Positions 52,449-61,715 of a stretch of 64,000 nt of DNA are shown here, in pieces. Every line of letters begins with the position of its first letter. The first letter of the stretch is position 1. Below the pieces are notes generated by a model. That model saw only the letters and a list, made by a program, of their open reading frames with translations, ran no database searches and was not told where the DNA came from. The DNA is from Streptomyces sp. A1136 (GTDB lineage Bacteria; Actinomycetota; Actinomycetes; Streptomycetales; Streptomycetaceae). A program made the position numbers and the translations under genes. The stretch lies in assembly GCF_004795055.1 (NCBI RefSeq), contig NZ_SSBJ01000007.1, positions 124,001-188,000 on the forward strand, read 5' to 3'.

Positions 52449-52476
52449 GGGGCACGACCCCCCTGGGTCGCGCCCC
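52449..52476 (-). terminator. Terminator hairpin after metG
   Basis: An imperfect stem GGGGC-(A)-CGACCC and GGGTCG-(C)-GCCCC closes on CCCT just past the metG stop, with TTC on the downstream side of the minus strand. Confidence 0.55.
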
Positions 52477-52498
52477 TCGCCCGGCCGGTTCCGGGGGC

Positions 52499-54214
52499 TC
52501 AGGCCTCCGGGGAGCCGCCGAAGCGCTCGCGGTAGGACTCCAGGTCCTCCTCGGTGATCTTCGCGAAGAGCACCGGCGGCACCATGAACGGCGTACCCGC
52601 CGGGACCGCGTCCAGGGAGGCGGCCTGCTCGGGGGTCACCCAGGTCGCCGTGTCGTCGGCGAGCGCGAACGCGGAGCGCATCGTGCGGGCCGAGGCCGGG
52701 ATGATCGGCTCGGAGACCACCGAGTAGAGGTGGATCAGGTTCATGGCGGTGCGCAGGGTGAGCGCGGCGCCCTCCAGGTCGGTCTTGACCTCCAGCCAGG
52801 GGGCCTTCTCGTCGAGGTAGGCGTTGCCGGCGGACCACAGGGCGCGCAGCGCGGCGGCGGCCTTGCGGTACTGGAGCGCCTCCATGTGGCCCTCGTACTC
52901 GGCCAGCAGCTCGGCGATCTGGGCGCCCAGCCTGGCCTCCGCCTCGCCCGCGGGGCTGCCGGCCGGGACCTCGTCGCCGAACTTCTTGCGGGAGAAGGTC
53001 AGTACCCGGTTGACGAAGTTGCCGAGGGTGCCGCCGAGGTCCTTGTTGACCGTGGCGGCGAAGTGCTCCCACGTGAACGACGAGTCGTCGGACTCGGGCG
53101 CGTTCGCGATGAGGAAGTAGCGCCAGTAGTCGGCCGGGAGGATCTCCAGCGCGTGGTCGGTGAAGACGCCGCGCTTCTGCGAGGTGGAGAACTTGCCGCC
53201 GTAGTACGTCAGCCAGTTGAAGGCCTTGACGTAGTCGACCTTCTTCCACGGCTCGCGGGTGCCGAGCTCGGTGGCGGGGAACATCACCGTGTGGAACGGG
53301 ACGTTGTCCTTGGCCATGAACTGGGTGTAGCGCACGTCCTCGGCCTCGTACCACCAGGACTTGTAGTCGCGGTCCGCCGGCTCGGCGTCCGCCCACTCCT
53401 TGGTGGCGGCGATGTACTCGATCGGGGCGTCGAACCAGACGTAGAAGACCTTGCCCTCGGCGGCCAGCTCGGGCCAGGTGTCGGCCGGGACGGGGACGCC
53501 CCAGTCGAGGTCACGGGTGATCGCGCGGTCGTGCAGGCCCTCGGTCAGCCACTTGCGGGCGATGGAGGAGGCCAGCTGCGGCCACTCCTCCTCGTGCTCC
53601 GCGACCCAGGCCTCGACCTCGTGCTGGAGCTTGGACTGGAGGAGGAAGAGGTGCTTGGTCTCGCGGACCTCCAGGTCCGTGGAACCGGAGATCGCCGAAC
53701 GCGGCTCGATCAGGTCGGTGGGGTCCAGGACGCGGGTGCAGTTCTCGCACTGGTCGCCGCGGGCCTTGTCGTAGCCGCAGTGCGGGCAGGTGCCCTCGAC
53801 GTAGCGGTCCGGCAGGAAGCGTCCGTCGACCGGCGAGTACACCTGGCGGATCGCGCGCTCCTCGATGAAGCCGTTCTCCTGGAGGCGGCGCGCGAAGTGC
53901 TGGGTGATCTCGGCGTTCTGCTTCGAGGAGCTGCGGCCGAAGTAGTCGAAGGACAGCTCGAAGCCGTCGTAGACCGCCTTCTGGGCGTCGTGCGCCTGCG
54001 CGCAGAATTCGGCGACGGACAGGCCGGCCGCCTTGGCGGCGAGTTCGGCCGGGGTGCCGTGCTCGTCGGTGGCGCAGATGTAGAGGACGTCGTGGCCGCG
54101 CCGGCGGAGGTACCGGGAGTACACATCCGCCGGAAGCATCGACCCGACCATGTTGCCCAGGTGCTTGATCCCGTTGATGTAGGGAAGCGCGCTGGTGATC
54201 AGGTGTCGAGCCAT
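52499..54214 (-). CDS. metG: Methionine--tRNA ligase
   Basis: 571 residues, an actinobacterial MetG of the class Ia fold. The HIGH-like motif is [12 protein letters not shown] near the start. The zinc finger cysteines are in [17 protein letters not shown], four cysteines. The KMSKS-like motif is KFSTSQKRG, a usual variant in this group. The anticodon-binding helical domain is complete to the C-terminus. It charges initiator and elongator methionyl tRNA. The ATG at 54214 is preferred to one five codons upstream because GGAG lies nine bases before it. A hairpin followed by T-residues is present 130 bases upstream, see separate entry. Confidence 0.96.
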   Translation of the reverse strand: MARHLITSALPYINGIKHLGNMVGSMLPADVYSRYLRRRGHDVLYICATDEHGTPAELAAKAAGLSVAEFCAQAHDAQKAVYDGFELSFDYFGRSSSKQNAEITQHFARRLQENGFIEERAIRQVYSPVDGRFLPDRYVEGTCPHCGYDKARGDQCENCTRVLDPTDLIEPRSAISGSTDLEVRETKHLFLLQSKLQHEVEAWVAEHEEEWPQLASSIARKWLTEGLHDRAITRDLDWGVPVPADTWPELAAEGKVFYVWFDAPIEYIAATKEWADAEPADRDYKSWWYEAEDVRYTQFMAKDNVPFHTVMFPATELGTREPWKKVDYVKAFNWLTYYGGKFSTSQKRGVFTDHALEILPADYWRYFLIANAPESDDSSFTWEHFAATVNKDLGGTLGNFVNRVLTFSRKKFGDEVPAGSPAGEAEARLGAQIAELLAEYEGHMEALQYRKAAAALRALWSAGNAYLDEKAPWLEVKTDLEGAALTLRTAMNLIHLYSVVSEPIIPASARTMRSAFALADDTATWVTPEQAASLDAVPAGTPFMVPPVLFAKITEEDLESYRERFGGSPEA

Positions 54215-54346
54215 CCTCGGATGCTCCATTTCATATGTGCGGTACGTGCGGCGGCGAAAGGGCCGTGACGGATTGTGATGCTGTTCATCGTATCGAACCG
54301 TCGAAAGGCCCCGCGCCGCGTTTTCCGCGGGTGGACATACGCAAAA

Positions 54347-54380
54347 GCGAGGGCAGTGACCTCTCCGTCACGGCCCTCGC
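54347..54380 (-). terminator. Hairpin with U-tract in the metG leader (attenuator-like)
   Basis: Arms GCGAGGGC/GCCCTCGC plus GTGAC/GTCAC around CTCTCC form a 13-pair hairpin with one mismatch. On the minus strand it is followed directly by TTTTGCG, the pattern of a rho-independent terminator, so it should stop minus-strand transcripts about 130 bases before metG. No minus-strand gene is recognisable upstream, so it either ends an unannotated small transcript or attenuates metG. The remaining parts of the 54215-54779 spacer show no protein-coding signal and no tRNA. See also the complementary segment 54260-54272 in the findings. Confidence 0.72.
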
Positions 54381-54779
54381 GCTGGGGTCATGTTACAGGC
54401 GCGGCGACGAGGCCCCCGACCCCTGACCGCAGCGTGGACGAGAGGGGGAGGGAGGAACCCGTCGCGCGGCCCCGCCGCCGTATTGCCGGGTGGGAGCGCC
54501 TGCCGGGGGGCATATGCGTACGCGCCGGTTGAGCCGTCACCCGATCGAAGGAGATCACGAGTCGATCGTCACCGAACGCTTTGCTTCCAGGTTTCCTCTC
54601 TGCGCCCTTCGAATGCGCCCGCGCTGACAGGCTGAGGGCGAGAACGCCGGGCAGGCGGGACGCGGAGCACCCGGAGCAGGAAAGCGGCCGGAGCACGAGA
54701 GCGCGACGGGCGTACGAGGGCCCGGCTCGACGACGAGGGTTCAGGGCATCCGGCGGATTCAGGGGGACGAGGTGGAGCG

Positions 54780-55373
54780 GTGAGCGATGGCGGACCGGAG
54801 GAGTCCGGCGGTGCCGTGGGGCTGCCGAGCCGGCGACGGCAGCCGACTCCCATGACCCAGTGGGACCCGCCCGCACGACTGTCCTATTGGGCTTTCCACA
54901 CCAATCGGCGGCCCGCGTACATGCGTTTCGCGTACCTTCAGCTCGGCTCCGACGCGGCCGCCGAGGACGCGGTGGACGCCACCTTCGACTCGATCATGAA
55001 CGAGTGGCTCCGGATGCTTCACATGGACCGCCTCGACGCCTACGCCTGGACAGTCCTCAAGCAACGGATCGTCGACCGCCAGCACCGCCGTACGCCCTGC
55101 CCCGAACCGATGGACATCAGCGCCTTCGAGGCGGCCCTCAAGGAGGTCCACACCGACCAGTACGCGGTGCTGACCGACACCATCCGCTTCTACTCGGCCG
55201 TCTCCCGGCTCGCCGAGCGCCAGCGGGACGCGGTGCTCCTGCGCTACGGGCTCCGGTGCAGCCCCGGCGAGGCCGCCGCCGTGATGGGCGTCGACGAGGC
55301 CACGGTCCGTTCGCAGCTCGGGCAGGCCCACCGTCGCCTCGCCCGCCTGCTCGACGCCTCCGCCGAATCATGA
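54780..55373 (+). CDS. RNA polymerase sigma factor (ECF-like, sigma-70 family)
   Basis: 197 residues from GTG 54780, with a GAGG ribosome site. Sigma region 2: RPAYMRFAYLQLGSDAAAED, VDATFDSIMNEWLRMLHMDR, YAWTVLKQRIVDRQHRR. Region 4 HTH: FYSAVSRLAERQRDAVLLRY, GLRCSPGEAAAVMGVDEATV, RSQLGQAHRRLARLL. The length and two-domain shape are those of ECF factors. No anti-sigma factor gene is adjacent; the following gene instead encodes an IclR-type fusion, its start overlapping the sigma stop (ATGA). It is thus translationally coupled, which suggests the fusion protein is its partner. Confidence 0.9.
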   Translation: MSDGGPEESGGAVGLPSRRRQPTPMTQWDPPARLSYWAFHTNRRPAYMRFAYLQLGSDAAAEDAVDATFDSIMNEWLRMLHMDRLDAYAWTVLKQRIVDRQHRRTPCPEPMDISAFEAALKEVHTDQYAVLTDTIRFYSAVSRLAERQRDAVLLRYGLRCSPGEAAAVMGVDEATVRSQLGQAHRRLARLLDASAES

Positions 55374-57226
55374 GGCCGCGAGAGGGCCGTGACTGCGACG
55401 GCACCCCGCGCTCCCTGGCCGAGTTCCTGGACCGGGCGAGCGTGCGCGACCGCTATCCGCACTACGACCTCGGGGCGGCGGAGGCCCGGCTGCTGCGCAT
55501 CCCGCACCCCGGCCTGGGGCACGCGCACGGCCGGACCCGGCGCCGTTCCGGCTACGGCTGGAGCGATCCGGCGCGCGACGTCCCGCTCGACGCCGAACGG
55601 GCCCGGCGCGACCTCAAGGCCGTGTGCCTCGCCGTCGTGTGCGAACCGAAGGCCGAGACGCGGCTGCGCTCCTTCACCGACCGCGGCCACACCGACCTCG
55701 TCGGAGCCGTGGTCTTCGGCTGTCTGCTGCACCTGGCGGGGATGCGGGAGGGGGCCCGCTTCTGGTGGCAGTACGCGGCCGGTTCCGGCCGGGCACGGAC
55801 CGCGCCGGCCGCCTACTGCCTCTTCCTCGACCACTCCCGGCGCGGCGAACACCACGACGCCCGGGTCTGGGCGGTCGAACTCGGCCGTCGCGGCTTCCGA
55901 CCGGGGGGCCGCCGCGACCTGCGGGAGGTGCGGCTGTGCGCCCAGGCGGCCGTCCTGCGCTACGTCGACCAACTCGACGACCCCGACCTGGGACCGGTAC
56001 CGCTGCCCAAGCCGGGGCTCGCGTCGGTGGTCGCCGCGTTCCGTTCCCCGGTGCGGCCCTCGGCTCCCACCCGGCTGGGCGCCGGCCCGCTGCGCCACCC
56101 GTCCCTGACGGCTGCGGCCCAGGTCAGCGGCTCCCCTGCGGGCCCGGGGGAAGCCCTGGCGGAGGCCCACCGCGCCCTGGCGGTCGTACGCGTCCTCGAA
56201 CGGCACCCGCTGGGCGTACGGGCCGGCCGGCTCGCACACGAGGCGGGGCTGGCCGAGGCGGAGCTGCGCCCGCTCCTGACGATGCTGTGCGAGGAGGAGT
56301 ACGCGTACCGCCCGGGCGCGGGGGTCTACGGCCGGGGGCCGGCGCTGGACCGGCTGGCCGCACCGGGCCGCGCCGGCTTGGCGAAACAGTTGCAGCGGAC
56401 GCTGGCGCTGGCGCGGGACAGCGCGGGCGCCGCGGTCTACCTCAGCCGGTACGCCGAGGGCGAGGTCCGGATCACGCAGATGGCGGACGGGCCCGGGACC
56501 CCGCCGGTGCGCGAGTGGGTGGACTTCCGGGCCGCCGCGCACGCCAGCGCCGTCGGCAAGTGCCTGCTGACCCAGCTCGACCACGACCGGCGGGCCGATC
56601 ACGTGGCCCGGCACCGCCCGGCCCGGCTCACCCGGCAGACCATCACCGACAGCCGGGTCCTGTTCAACGCCCTGGACGCGGTGGCGCCCGGCGCACCCGT
56701 GTTCGACCTGCGCGAGTACTCCCCCGGGGTCGTCTGCGCGGCCGTCCCGATCGCGGCCGGCGACGCCGCCGGAAGCCTCGCCCTCTCGCTCCCGGCGACC
56801 CACGCGCACCGGCTGAGGCAAGCCACCGGGGCACTGCGCCGCAAGGCCGTCCCGGTGCTCCTCGCGCTGCTCCTGACGGGGGCGATCCCGCCGGACGCCC
56901 CGGACCCGGACTTCCCGGACGCCGGGGACCCGACCCTGCCGGCGGGCGGCCCGGTGCCACCACCCGCCGGTGCCGCGGGGATCACCCCGGAGGTCCTGCG
57001 CCACCTGCGGAACATGTTCCGCACGCCACTCACCGGTTCGACGACCGCGGCCACGCCGGAGGGCCCGCACCTGGTCAGCGACTCGGCGTCGGCGTCGGCC
57101 TACCTCTTCGACGCCGCCTTCGACGGCGGACAACCGCGCCTGGCCCTGCCACGCACCTTCGGCCCCCTCGGCCCGGGCAGCCTGTCGACGCCCGGGGGGC
57201 TGGTGGTGCTGCGGGCGTGGGACTGA
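55370..57226 (+). CDS. IclR-type sensor fused to a large N-terminal domain, partner of the sigma factor
   Basis: 618 residues from ATG 55370, overlapping the sigma-factor stop by four bases. Residues 1-260 form an unrecognised domain containing PLDAERARRDLKAVCLAVV and HLAGMREGARFWWQYAAGSG. At about 265-315 a winged helix of the IclR kind follows (AHRALAVVRVLERHPLGVRA, GRLAHEAGLAEAELRPLLTM) and residues 335-505 are an IclR effector-binding domain (AAAHASAVGKCLLTQL, DLREYSPGVVCAAVPIAAG). A Pro-rich tail then ends in a 70-residue segment with AYLFDAAFDGG. The combination with a coupled sigma factor suggests a ligand-controlled sigma system; direct binding is inference. Neighbouring genes give no ligand clue. 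Confidence 0.83.
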   Translation: MRPREGRDCDGTPRSLAEFLDRASVRDRYPHYDLGAAEARLLRIPHPGLGHAHGRTRRRSGYGWSDPARDVPLDAERARRDLKAVCLAVVCEPKAETRLRSFTDRGHTDLVGAVVFGCLLHLAGMREGARFWWQYAAGSGRARTAPAAYCLFLDHSRRGEHHDARVWAVELGRRGFRPGGRRDLREVRLCAQAAVLRYVDQLDDPDLGPVPLPKPGLASVVAAFRSPVRPSAPTRLGAGPLRHPSLTAAAQVSGSPAGPGEALAEAHRALAVVRVLERHPLGVRAGRLAHEAGLAEAELRPLLTMLCEEEYAYRPGAGVYGRGPALDRLAAPGRAGLAKQLQRTLALARDSAGAAVYLSRYAEGEVRITQMADGPGTPPVREWVDFRAAAHASAVGKCLLTQLDHDRRADHVARHRPARLTRQTITDSRVLFNALDAVAPGAPVFDLREYSPGVVCAAVPIAAGDAAGSLALSLPATHAHRLRQATGALRRKAVPVLLALLLTGAIPPDAPDPDFPDAGDPTLPAGGPVPPPAGAAGITPEVLRHLRNMFRTPLTGSTTAATPEGPHLVSDSASASAYLFDAAFDGGQPRLALPRTFGPLGPGSLSTPGGLVVLRAWD

Positions 57227-57230
57227 GGCG

Positions 57231-58928
57231 TCAGCCGCCCGGGGTGAAGGAGTCCAGCGCGGCGTCGAAGTGGCTGCGCGCCTCCGCCCCCCGGCCGACG
57301 GGCGCGGAGACCCAGACGTCGTACATGCGGCCGTTCTCGTCCCAGCACACGTCGAAGGTGTGCCGGGCGCCCTCGGCCGCGGTGAAGCCGTTCCAGGTGA
57401 ACTCCCAAAGGGCGGCGGGCAGTCCGTTGTGGGTGGTGGCGACGACCGAGGCGTCGCGGTAGCCCGGGTTGGTGTCGGGGCCGGCCGCGTCGGAGGCCCG
57501 CATGACGCCGAGCGGACCGCCGAAGGACGCCGGCTTCGTCTTGACGCCGATGCGGAAGGCCCCGTCCGGGGAGACGTAGAAGACCCGCTCGGAGTCGGTA
57601 CTGCGTTGGTAGCCCTGGGGCACCGCGATGCTGAAACCCTGCGGGTCGGCCGTGATGCCGTAGCCGGCGGGGGCCCGCTTGGCGGTCGCGGCGGCCGGCC
57701 GGGACGACGGCGGCGGCGGCGGGGACGGTGTGGACGAGACGGGGGCAGAGGTCGGAGCCGGGGCCCGGGGGGAGCCCGGGGCGGCGGAAGCGGGTGCCTC
57801 GGGGGCCACCCTGCCGGCGGTCGGGCCGGGCGCCGCCCGCCCGGCCGGGTCCTCGGTACGGTCCCTGAGCAGCGAGGTCACGGCCAAGGTGGCCACCACG
57901 GCCACCACGACCAGAGCGGCCGTCAACCCGGCACGCAGCCCCGGCCGCATCGGCCGCGGCGTCACCACGGCGGCGGTCGCGGGCGCCGGGGCGGGGACGG
58001 GGGCGGCCACCGGGGCGGGGACGGACGGGGGCGTGGGCGGTACGGCGTCGACGGGCTCGGGGCCCCGGGCCGCCGGAACCGCCGGTGACGCGACCGGGCC
58101 GACCAGCGGGACCCGGCCCGTGGCCACGTACGCCGACAGCAGCCGCTCCGCCTCGTCCGCTCCCAGTCGGCGCTCGGGGTCACGCTCCAGGAGCCCCCGG
58201 ATGACCGGCCGCAGCGGACCCGCCTGCGCCGGCGGTTCGATCTCGGCGTAGACGACGGCGTGCAGGACCCCGCCGAGCGAATCACGGCGGAAGGGCGACT
58301 CCCCGGTCAACGCGGCGCACAACAGCACGCCGAGCGACCACAGGTCGGAGGCCGGACCGGCCGCCGCGCCCCGCATCCGCTCGGGAGAGGTGTACTCGGG
58401 CGAGCCGACGAACGCACCGGTCTCGCTGATCGTGGTGACCCCGGCGAGGTGGGCGATACCGAAGTCCGTGAGCACCACCCGCCCCGTCCCGGCCTCCATC
58501 AGGACGTTCGCCGGTTTGACGTCGCGGTGCAGCACCCCCCGCGCGTGCGCCGCGCCCAGCGCGCCGAGCAGGGCGAGGCCGGTCCGCGCCGTCTCCTCGA
58601 CGCCCAGGGGGCCCGCGGTGGAGAGCCGGTCGGCGAGCGAACCGCCGTCGACGAGCTCCATCACGATGTGGGCACTGCCCTCGTGGTCCACGACGTCATG
58701 GACCACGACGACGTGCGGATGCCTGACCTGTGCGACGGTCCGGGCCTCGCGCAGCGCGCCGCTGGTCTCGCGGCCGCCGTCGAGGTGGAGCTCCTTCACG
58801 GCGACGGACCGGCCGAGCAGCTCGTCCTCGGCCCGCCACACTGTGCCCATCCCACCCCGGCCCAGCCGCTTGTCCAGGCGGTAACGACCGCCGATCACAA
58901 CACTGTTGCGTGGCTCGCCCTGCGACAC
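57231..58928 (-). CDS. Serine/threonine protein kinase (PknB-like, membrane-anchored)
   Basis: 565 residues. The N-terminal kinase domain (about 1-265) has RGGMGTVWRAEDELLGRSVA (glycine loop), VAVKELHL (Lys), HRDVKPANVLME (catalytic Asp loop), LTDFGIAHLAGV (DFG) and GSPEYTSPERMRG. After a Pro/Ala-rich juxtamembrane linker a single helix LTAALVVVAVVATLAVTSLL precedes an extracellular Pro/Ser-rich stretch and a small C-terminal domain (GYGITADPQGFSIAVPQG, RVFYVSPDGAFRIGVKTK). The extracellular domain is not a PASTA repeat. It is convergent with the IclR-fusion gene with a four-base gap. Confidence 0.93.
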   Translation of the reverse strand: MSQGEPRNSVVIGGRYRLDKRLGRGGMGTVWRAEDELLGRSVAVKELHLDGGRETSGALREARTVAQVRHPHVVVVHDVVDHEGSAHIVMELVDGGSLADRLSTAGPLGVEETARTGLALLGALGAAHARGVLHRDVKPANVLMEAGTGRVVLTDFGIAHLAGVTTISETGAFVGSPEYTSPERMRGAAAGPASDLWSLGVLLCAALTGESPFRRDSLGGVLHAVVYAEIEPPAQAGPLRPVIRGLLERDPERRLGADEAERLLSAYVATGRVPLVGPVASPAVPAARGPEPVDAVPPTPPSVPAPVAAPVPAPAPATAAVVTPRPMRPGLRAGLTAALVVVAVVATLAVTSLLRDRTEDPAGRAAPGPTAGRVAPEAPASAAPGSPRAPAPTSAPVSSTPSPPPPPSSRPAAATAKRAPAGYGITADPQGFSIAVPQGYQRSTDSERVFYVSPDGAFRIGVKTKPASFGGPLGVMRASDAAGPDTNPGYRDASVVATTHNGLPAALWEFTWNGFTAAEGARHTFDVCWDENGRMYDVWVSAPVGRGAEARSHFDAALDSFTPGG

Positions 58929-59014
58929 GTTCTCCCCCTAGACCCGTTCCTGGCCATGATGCCGCACCGGGGGTCGACCGGGGGGAGCGGACGCGGGGGG
59001 CGCAAACGCAAAAG

Positions 59015-59034
59015 AACCCCACCGGAGTGGGGTT
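59015..59034 (-). terminator. Rho-independent terminator of tRNA-Leu
   Basis: The perfect eight-base stem AACCCCAC-CGGA-GTGGGGTT is followed, on the minus strand, by CTTTT. It sits six bases past the encoded CCA of the tRNA. Confidence 0.85.
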
Positions 59035-59039
59035 CCTGC

Positions 59040-59127
59040 TGGTGTCCGAGGGGGGACTTGAACCCCCACGCCCGATAAAGGGCACTAGCACCTCAAGCTA
59101 GCGCGTCTGCCATTCCGCCACCCGGAC
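59040..59127 (-). tRNA. tRNA-Leu (anticodon GAG)
   Basis: The minus strand folds as a class II tRNA of 88 bases including the encoded 3' CCA. Acceptor arms are GTCCGGG and CTCGGAC with discriminator A. The anticodon stem-loop is CTAGC-TTGAGGT-GCTAG, giving GAG (decoding CUC). The long variable arm GTGCCC...GGGCG and the T-arm GGGGG-TTCAAGT-CCCCC complete it. A strong terminator follows directly. There are no neighbouring tRNAs. Confidence 0.96.
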
Positions 59128-59261
59128 CAGGTGGTCGGCCCCGGTTTCCCGCGGCGACATGGACAACAATAGCAGGGGATCGAGGTGGTTCCGACCAGGT
59201 ATTCGGTCCGGAGCGCTTCCGGCGCACCGCGCTGACCTGCGGGCATGGCCCGGCCGGCGGG

Positions 59262-60203
59262 TCAGGGGCAGTGGATGACCTGTCCCGCGTAGGAGAGGTT
59301 CCCGCCGAAGCCGAACAGCAGCACGGGGGCACCGGAGGGGATCTCGCGGCGCTCGACCAGTTTCGACAGGGCCATCGGGATGCTCGCGGCGGAGGTGTTG
59401 CCGGAGTCCACGACGTCCCGGGCGACGATCGCGTTGACGGCGCCGATCTTCGCGGCGAGCGGCTCGATGATGCGCAGGTTGGCCTGGTGCAGGACGACGC
59501 CCGCCAGCTCCTCCGGGGTGATGCCGGCCTTCTCGCAGACCTTGCGGGCCAGCGCGGGGAGCCGGCTGGTGGTCCAGCGGTAGACGGCCTGCCCCTCCTG
59601 GGCGAAGACCGGGGGCGTGCCCTCGATCCGGACGGCGTGGCCCATCTCGGGCACCGAGCCCCACAGGACGGGTCCGATGCCGGGCTCGGCGCAGGCCTCG
59701 ACCACGGCGGCGCCCGCGCCGTCGCCGGTCAGCACACAGGTGGTGCGGTCCGTCCAGTCGGTGATCTCGGTCATCTTGTCGGCGCCGATGACCAGCGCCC
59801 GGGTGGCGGAACCCGCCCGGATCGCGTGGTCGGCGGTGGCCAGGGCGTGCGTGAAGCCCGAGCAGACGACGTTGATGTCCATGACGGCGGGTCCGCCGCT
59901 CATGCCCAGTTTGGCCGCGACACGGGCGGCCATGTTGGGCGAGCGGTCGATCGCGGTGGAGGTGGCCACCAGGACGAGGTCGATGTCGCCGGGAAGCAGC
60001 CCGGCGTTCGCGAGGGCCTTGCCGGCGGCCTGGAAGGCCAGCTCGTCGACCGGCTCCTCGGGCCCTGCGATGTGGCGGGTCCTGATGCCGACCCGCGAGC
60101 GGATCCACGCGTCGTTGGTGTCGACCATCGCCTCGAGGTCCTCGTTGGTGAGCACTCTCGCGGGCTGGTAGTGCCCTAGCGCCACCACGCGTGAACCGGT
60201 CAT
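59262..60203 (-). CDS. Beta-ketoacyl-ACP synthase III family protein
   Basis: 313 residues from ATG 60203. The KAS III catalytic triad is in place: Cys114 (DINVVCSGFTHA), His239 (VVLHQANLRIIEP) and Asn269 (DSGNTSAAS). The ending LLFGFGGNLSYAGQVIHCP is characteristic. It condenses acyl-CoA with malonyl-ACP. As it stands outside a fatty-acid synthase locus, it may be a specialised paralogue (for a starter unit in lipid or natural-product synthesis) rather than the housekeeping FabH; that is inference. It is divergent from fdhD. Confidence 0.93.
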   Translation of the reverse strand: MTGSRVVALGHYQPARVLTNEDLEAMVDTNDAWIRSRVGIRTRHIAGPEEPVDELAFQAAGKALANAGLLPGDIDLVLVATSTAIDRSPNMAARVAAKLGMSGGPAVMDINVVCSGFTHALATADHAIRAGSATRALVIGADKMTEITDWTDRTTCVLTGDGAGAAVVEACAEPGIGPVLWGSVPEMGHAVRIEGTPPVFAQEGQAVYRWTTSRLPALARKVCEKAGITPEELAGVVLHQANLRIIEPLAAKIGAVNAIVARDVVDSGNTSAASIPMALSKLVERREIPSGAPVLLFGFGGNLSYAGQVIHCP

Positions 60204-60427
60204 GGGCGGGATTCCCTCTCGTACGACTGTCAGGTTCACCCAGCTTTGCCTGCTACCGGCGGGTACGGGTGCGTGTGACCCGACAGGATTAAGGGCCCGT
60301 AATTTGGAGAATTCAGAGGATCTTCCTGCCGGGGGCACCCGAAACGGCACATCCGCGAGAATGGGCGCGGCAGGTGCGCGACCGACAGGGCGCACGTCAG
60401 AGCGACAGGGAACGGTGGACTGATCAC

Positions 60428-61255
60428 ATGGGACGGGTCACCGAACGCCGTCGCGTCGTCCGGATCCGCGGCGGGGTGGCCGGGACCCGACCGGACACGC
60501 TCGTGGCCGAGGAGCCGCTGGAGATCCGGCTGAACGGCAAGCCTCTCGCGATCACGATGCGCACGCCGGGCGACGACTTCGCGCTGGCGGTGGGCTTCCT
60601 GGTGAGCGAGGGCGTCCTCGCGCACGCCTCGGACGTCCAGGCCGTCACCTACTGCGAGGGGGCGACGGAGGACGGGACGAACACCTACAACGTGGTGAAC
60701 GTGCACCTCGCGGCCGGGGTCGCGCTGCCGGACATCTCGCTGGAGCGGAACGTCTACACCACCTCCTCCTGCGGCCTGTGCGGCAAGGCCAGTCTGGACG
60801 CGGTCCGCACCGCGACCCGCTTTGCCGGGCTCGCCGCCGATCCGGTGCGGGTGAGCGCGGCGGTCCTCGCCGGGCTGCCGGACCGGCTGCGTGCGGCGCA
60901 GAAGGTGTTCGACCGCACCGGCGGCCTGCACGCGGCGGCGTTGTTCTCGGCGGAGGGCGAATTGCTGGACGTACGGGAGGACGTGGGCCGGCACAACGCC
61001 GTGGACAAGATCGTCGGCCGGGCGCTCCGGGCCGGGCGGCTCCCGCTGGGCGGCGCGGTGTTGCTGGTGTCGGGCCGGGCGTCCTTCGAGCTGGCGCAGA
61101 AGGCGGTGATGGCCGGGATACCCGTGCTGGCCGCCGTGTCGGCCCCCTCCTCCCTGGCCGTGGACCTCGCGCTGGAATCGGGGCTGACCCTGGTGGGCTT
61201 CCTTCGCGGGCAGGACATGAACATCTACGCGGGCGAGGAGCGCGTGACGCTCTGA
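60428..61255 (+). CDS. fdhD: Formate dehydrogenase accessory sulfurtransferase FdhD
   Basis: 275 residues. FdhD hallmarks: [36 protein letters not shown], then the twin cysteine motif [14 protein letters not shown], whose CxxC carries sulfur to the molybdenum cofactor, and later [32 protein letters not shown], and the ending [17 protein letters not shown]. It delivers sulfur from a desulfurase to the Mo-bisMGD cofactor of formate dehydrogenase. No formate dehydrogenase gene is in the window, so its client is elsewhere. The start at 60428 is the first ATG of the conserved domain; an earlier start at 60374 would add only 18 residues. Confidence 0.95.
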   Translation: MGRVTERRRVVRIRGGVAGTRPDTLVAEEPLEIRLNGKPLAITMRTPGDDFALAVGFLVSEGVLAHASDVQAVTYCEGATEDGTNTYNVVNVHLAAGVALPDISLERNVYTTSSCGLCGKASLDAVRTATRFAGLAADPVRVSAAVLAGLPDRLRAAQKVFDRTGGLHAAALFSAEGELLDVREDVGRHNAVDKIVGRALRAGRLPLGGAVLLVSGRASFELAQKAVMAGIPVLAAVSAPSSLAVDLALESGLTLVGFLRGQDMNIYAGEERVTL

Positions 61256-61268
61256 GGCCCGGCGCGCC

Positions 61269-61706
61269 TCATCTCCCGGCGCGCCCCCGCCGGCCCTCGC
61301 GGCGCTCCGGCCGGGGCTCGGGGGCCGGCGGATCGATGCGGTGCAGTTCCAAGGTCGCGGGGAGGGGACCCGCGCCGGGGCCGCCCGCTTCGGCCCAGGC
61401 GACGATCTCGTCGGTCGCGGTGTCGTCCAGGGCCCAGCCGAACCAGGCCGCCTTGGCTCCCCGGCGCCGGGCCTCGCTGGTGGGCTGGACCACGATGACG
61501 TTGGCCTGCGCGCACGGGCCGAGGCAGTCGCTCGTACGGACCGCCAGGCGTCCGCCGGAGGCGGCCGCGGCCTCGCGCAGCCGGGCCAGTTGGCCGGCGT
61601 GGTCGGTGCCGGGGTTCTTGCGGGGGTCCCCGCAGCAGCAGCCCCGACAGACCACGAGGGTGCACGGGCGTTCGGCGTGGGCGGAGAGCGGGCGTATCCA
61701 GGTCAC
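61269..61706 (-). CDS. Thioredoxin-like (2Fe-2S) ferredoxin
   Basis: 145 residues. Cysteine pattern: VVCRGCCCGDPRK (several cysteines together) near residue 20, and TSDCLGPCAQANVIVVQP near 60. Together these fit the thioredoxin-like 2Fe-2S ferredoxin fold (HydC/NuoE-like small proteins). The C-terminal segment is Arg/Pro-rich and probably disordered. It is next to the BASS transporter on the same strand (10-base gap) and may be co-transcribed with it; a role in electron transfer cannot be further specified. Confidence 0.85.
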   Translation of the reverse strand: MTWIRPLSAHAERPCTLVVCRGCCCGDPRKNPGTDHAGQLARLREAAAASGGRLAVRTSDCLGPCAQANVIVVQPTSEARRRGAKAAWFGWALDDTATDEIVAWAEAGGPGAGPLPATLELHRIDPPAPEPRPERREGRRGRAGR

Positions 61707-61715
61707 CGACGCACG

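Noticed and set aside
54381..54779. Possible T-box or tRNA in the metG leader
   Set aside because: No tRNA cloverleaf, no T-box antiterminator bulge or specifier stem could be recognised by eye.
54234..54781. Short open frames in the metG/sigma spacer (63-162 residues)
   Set aside because: No start signal or homology; the region is better explained as leader and promoter sequence with the terminator-like hairpin.
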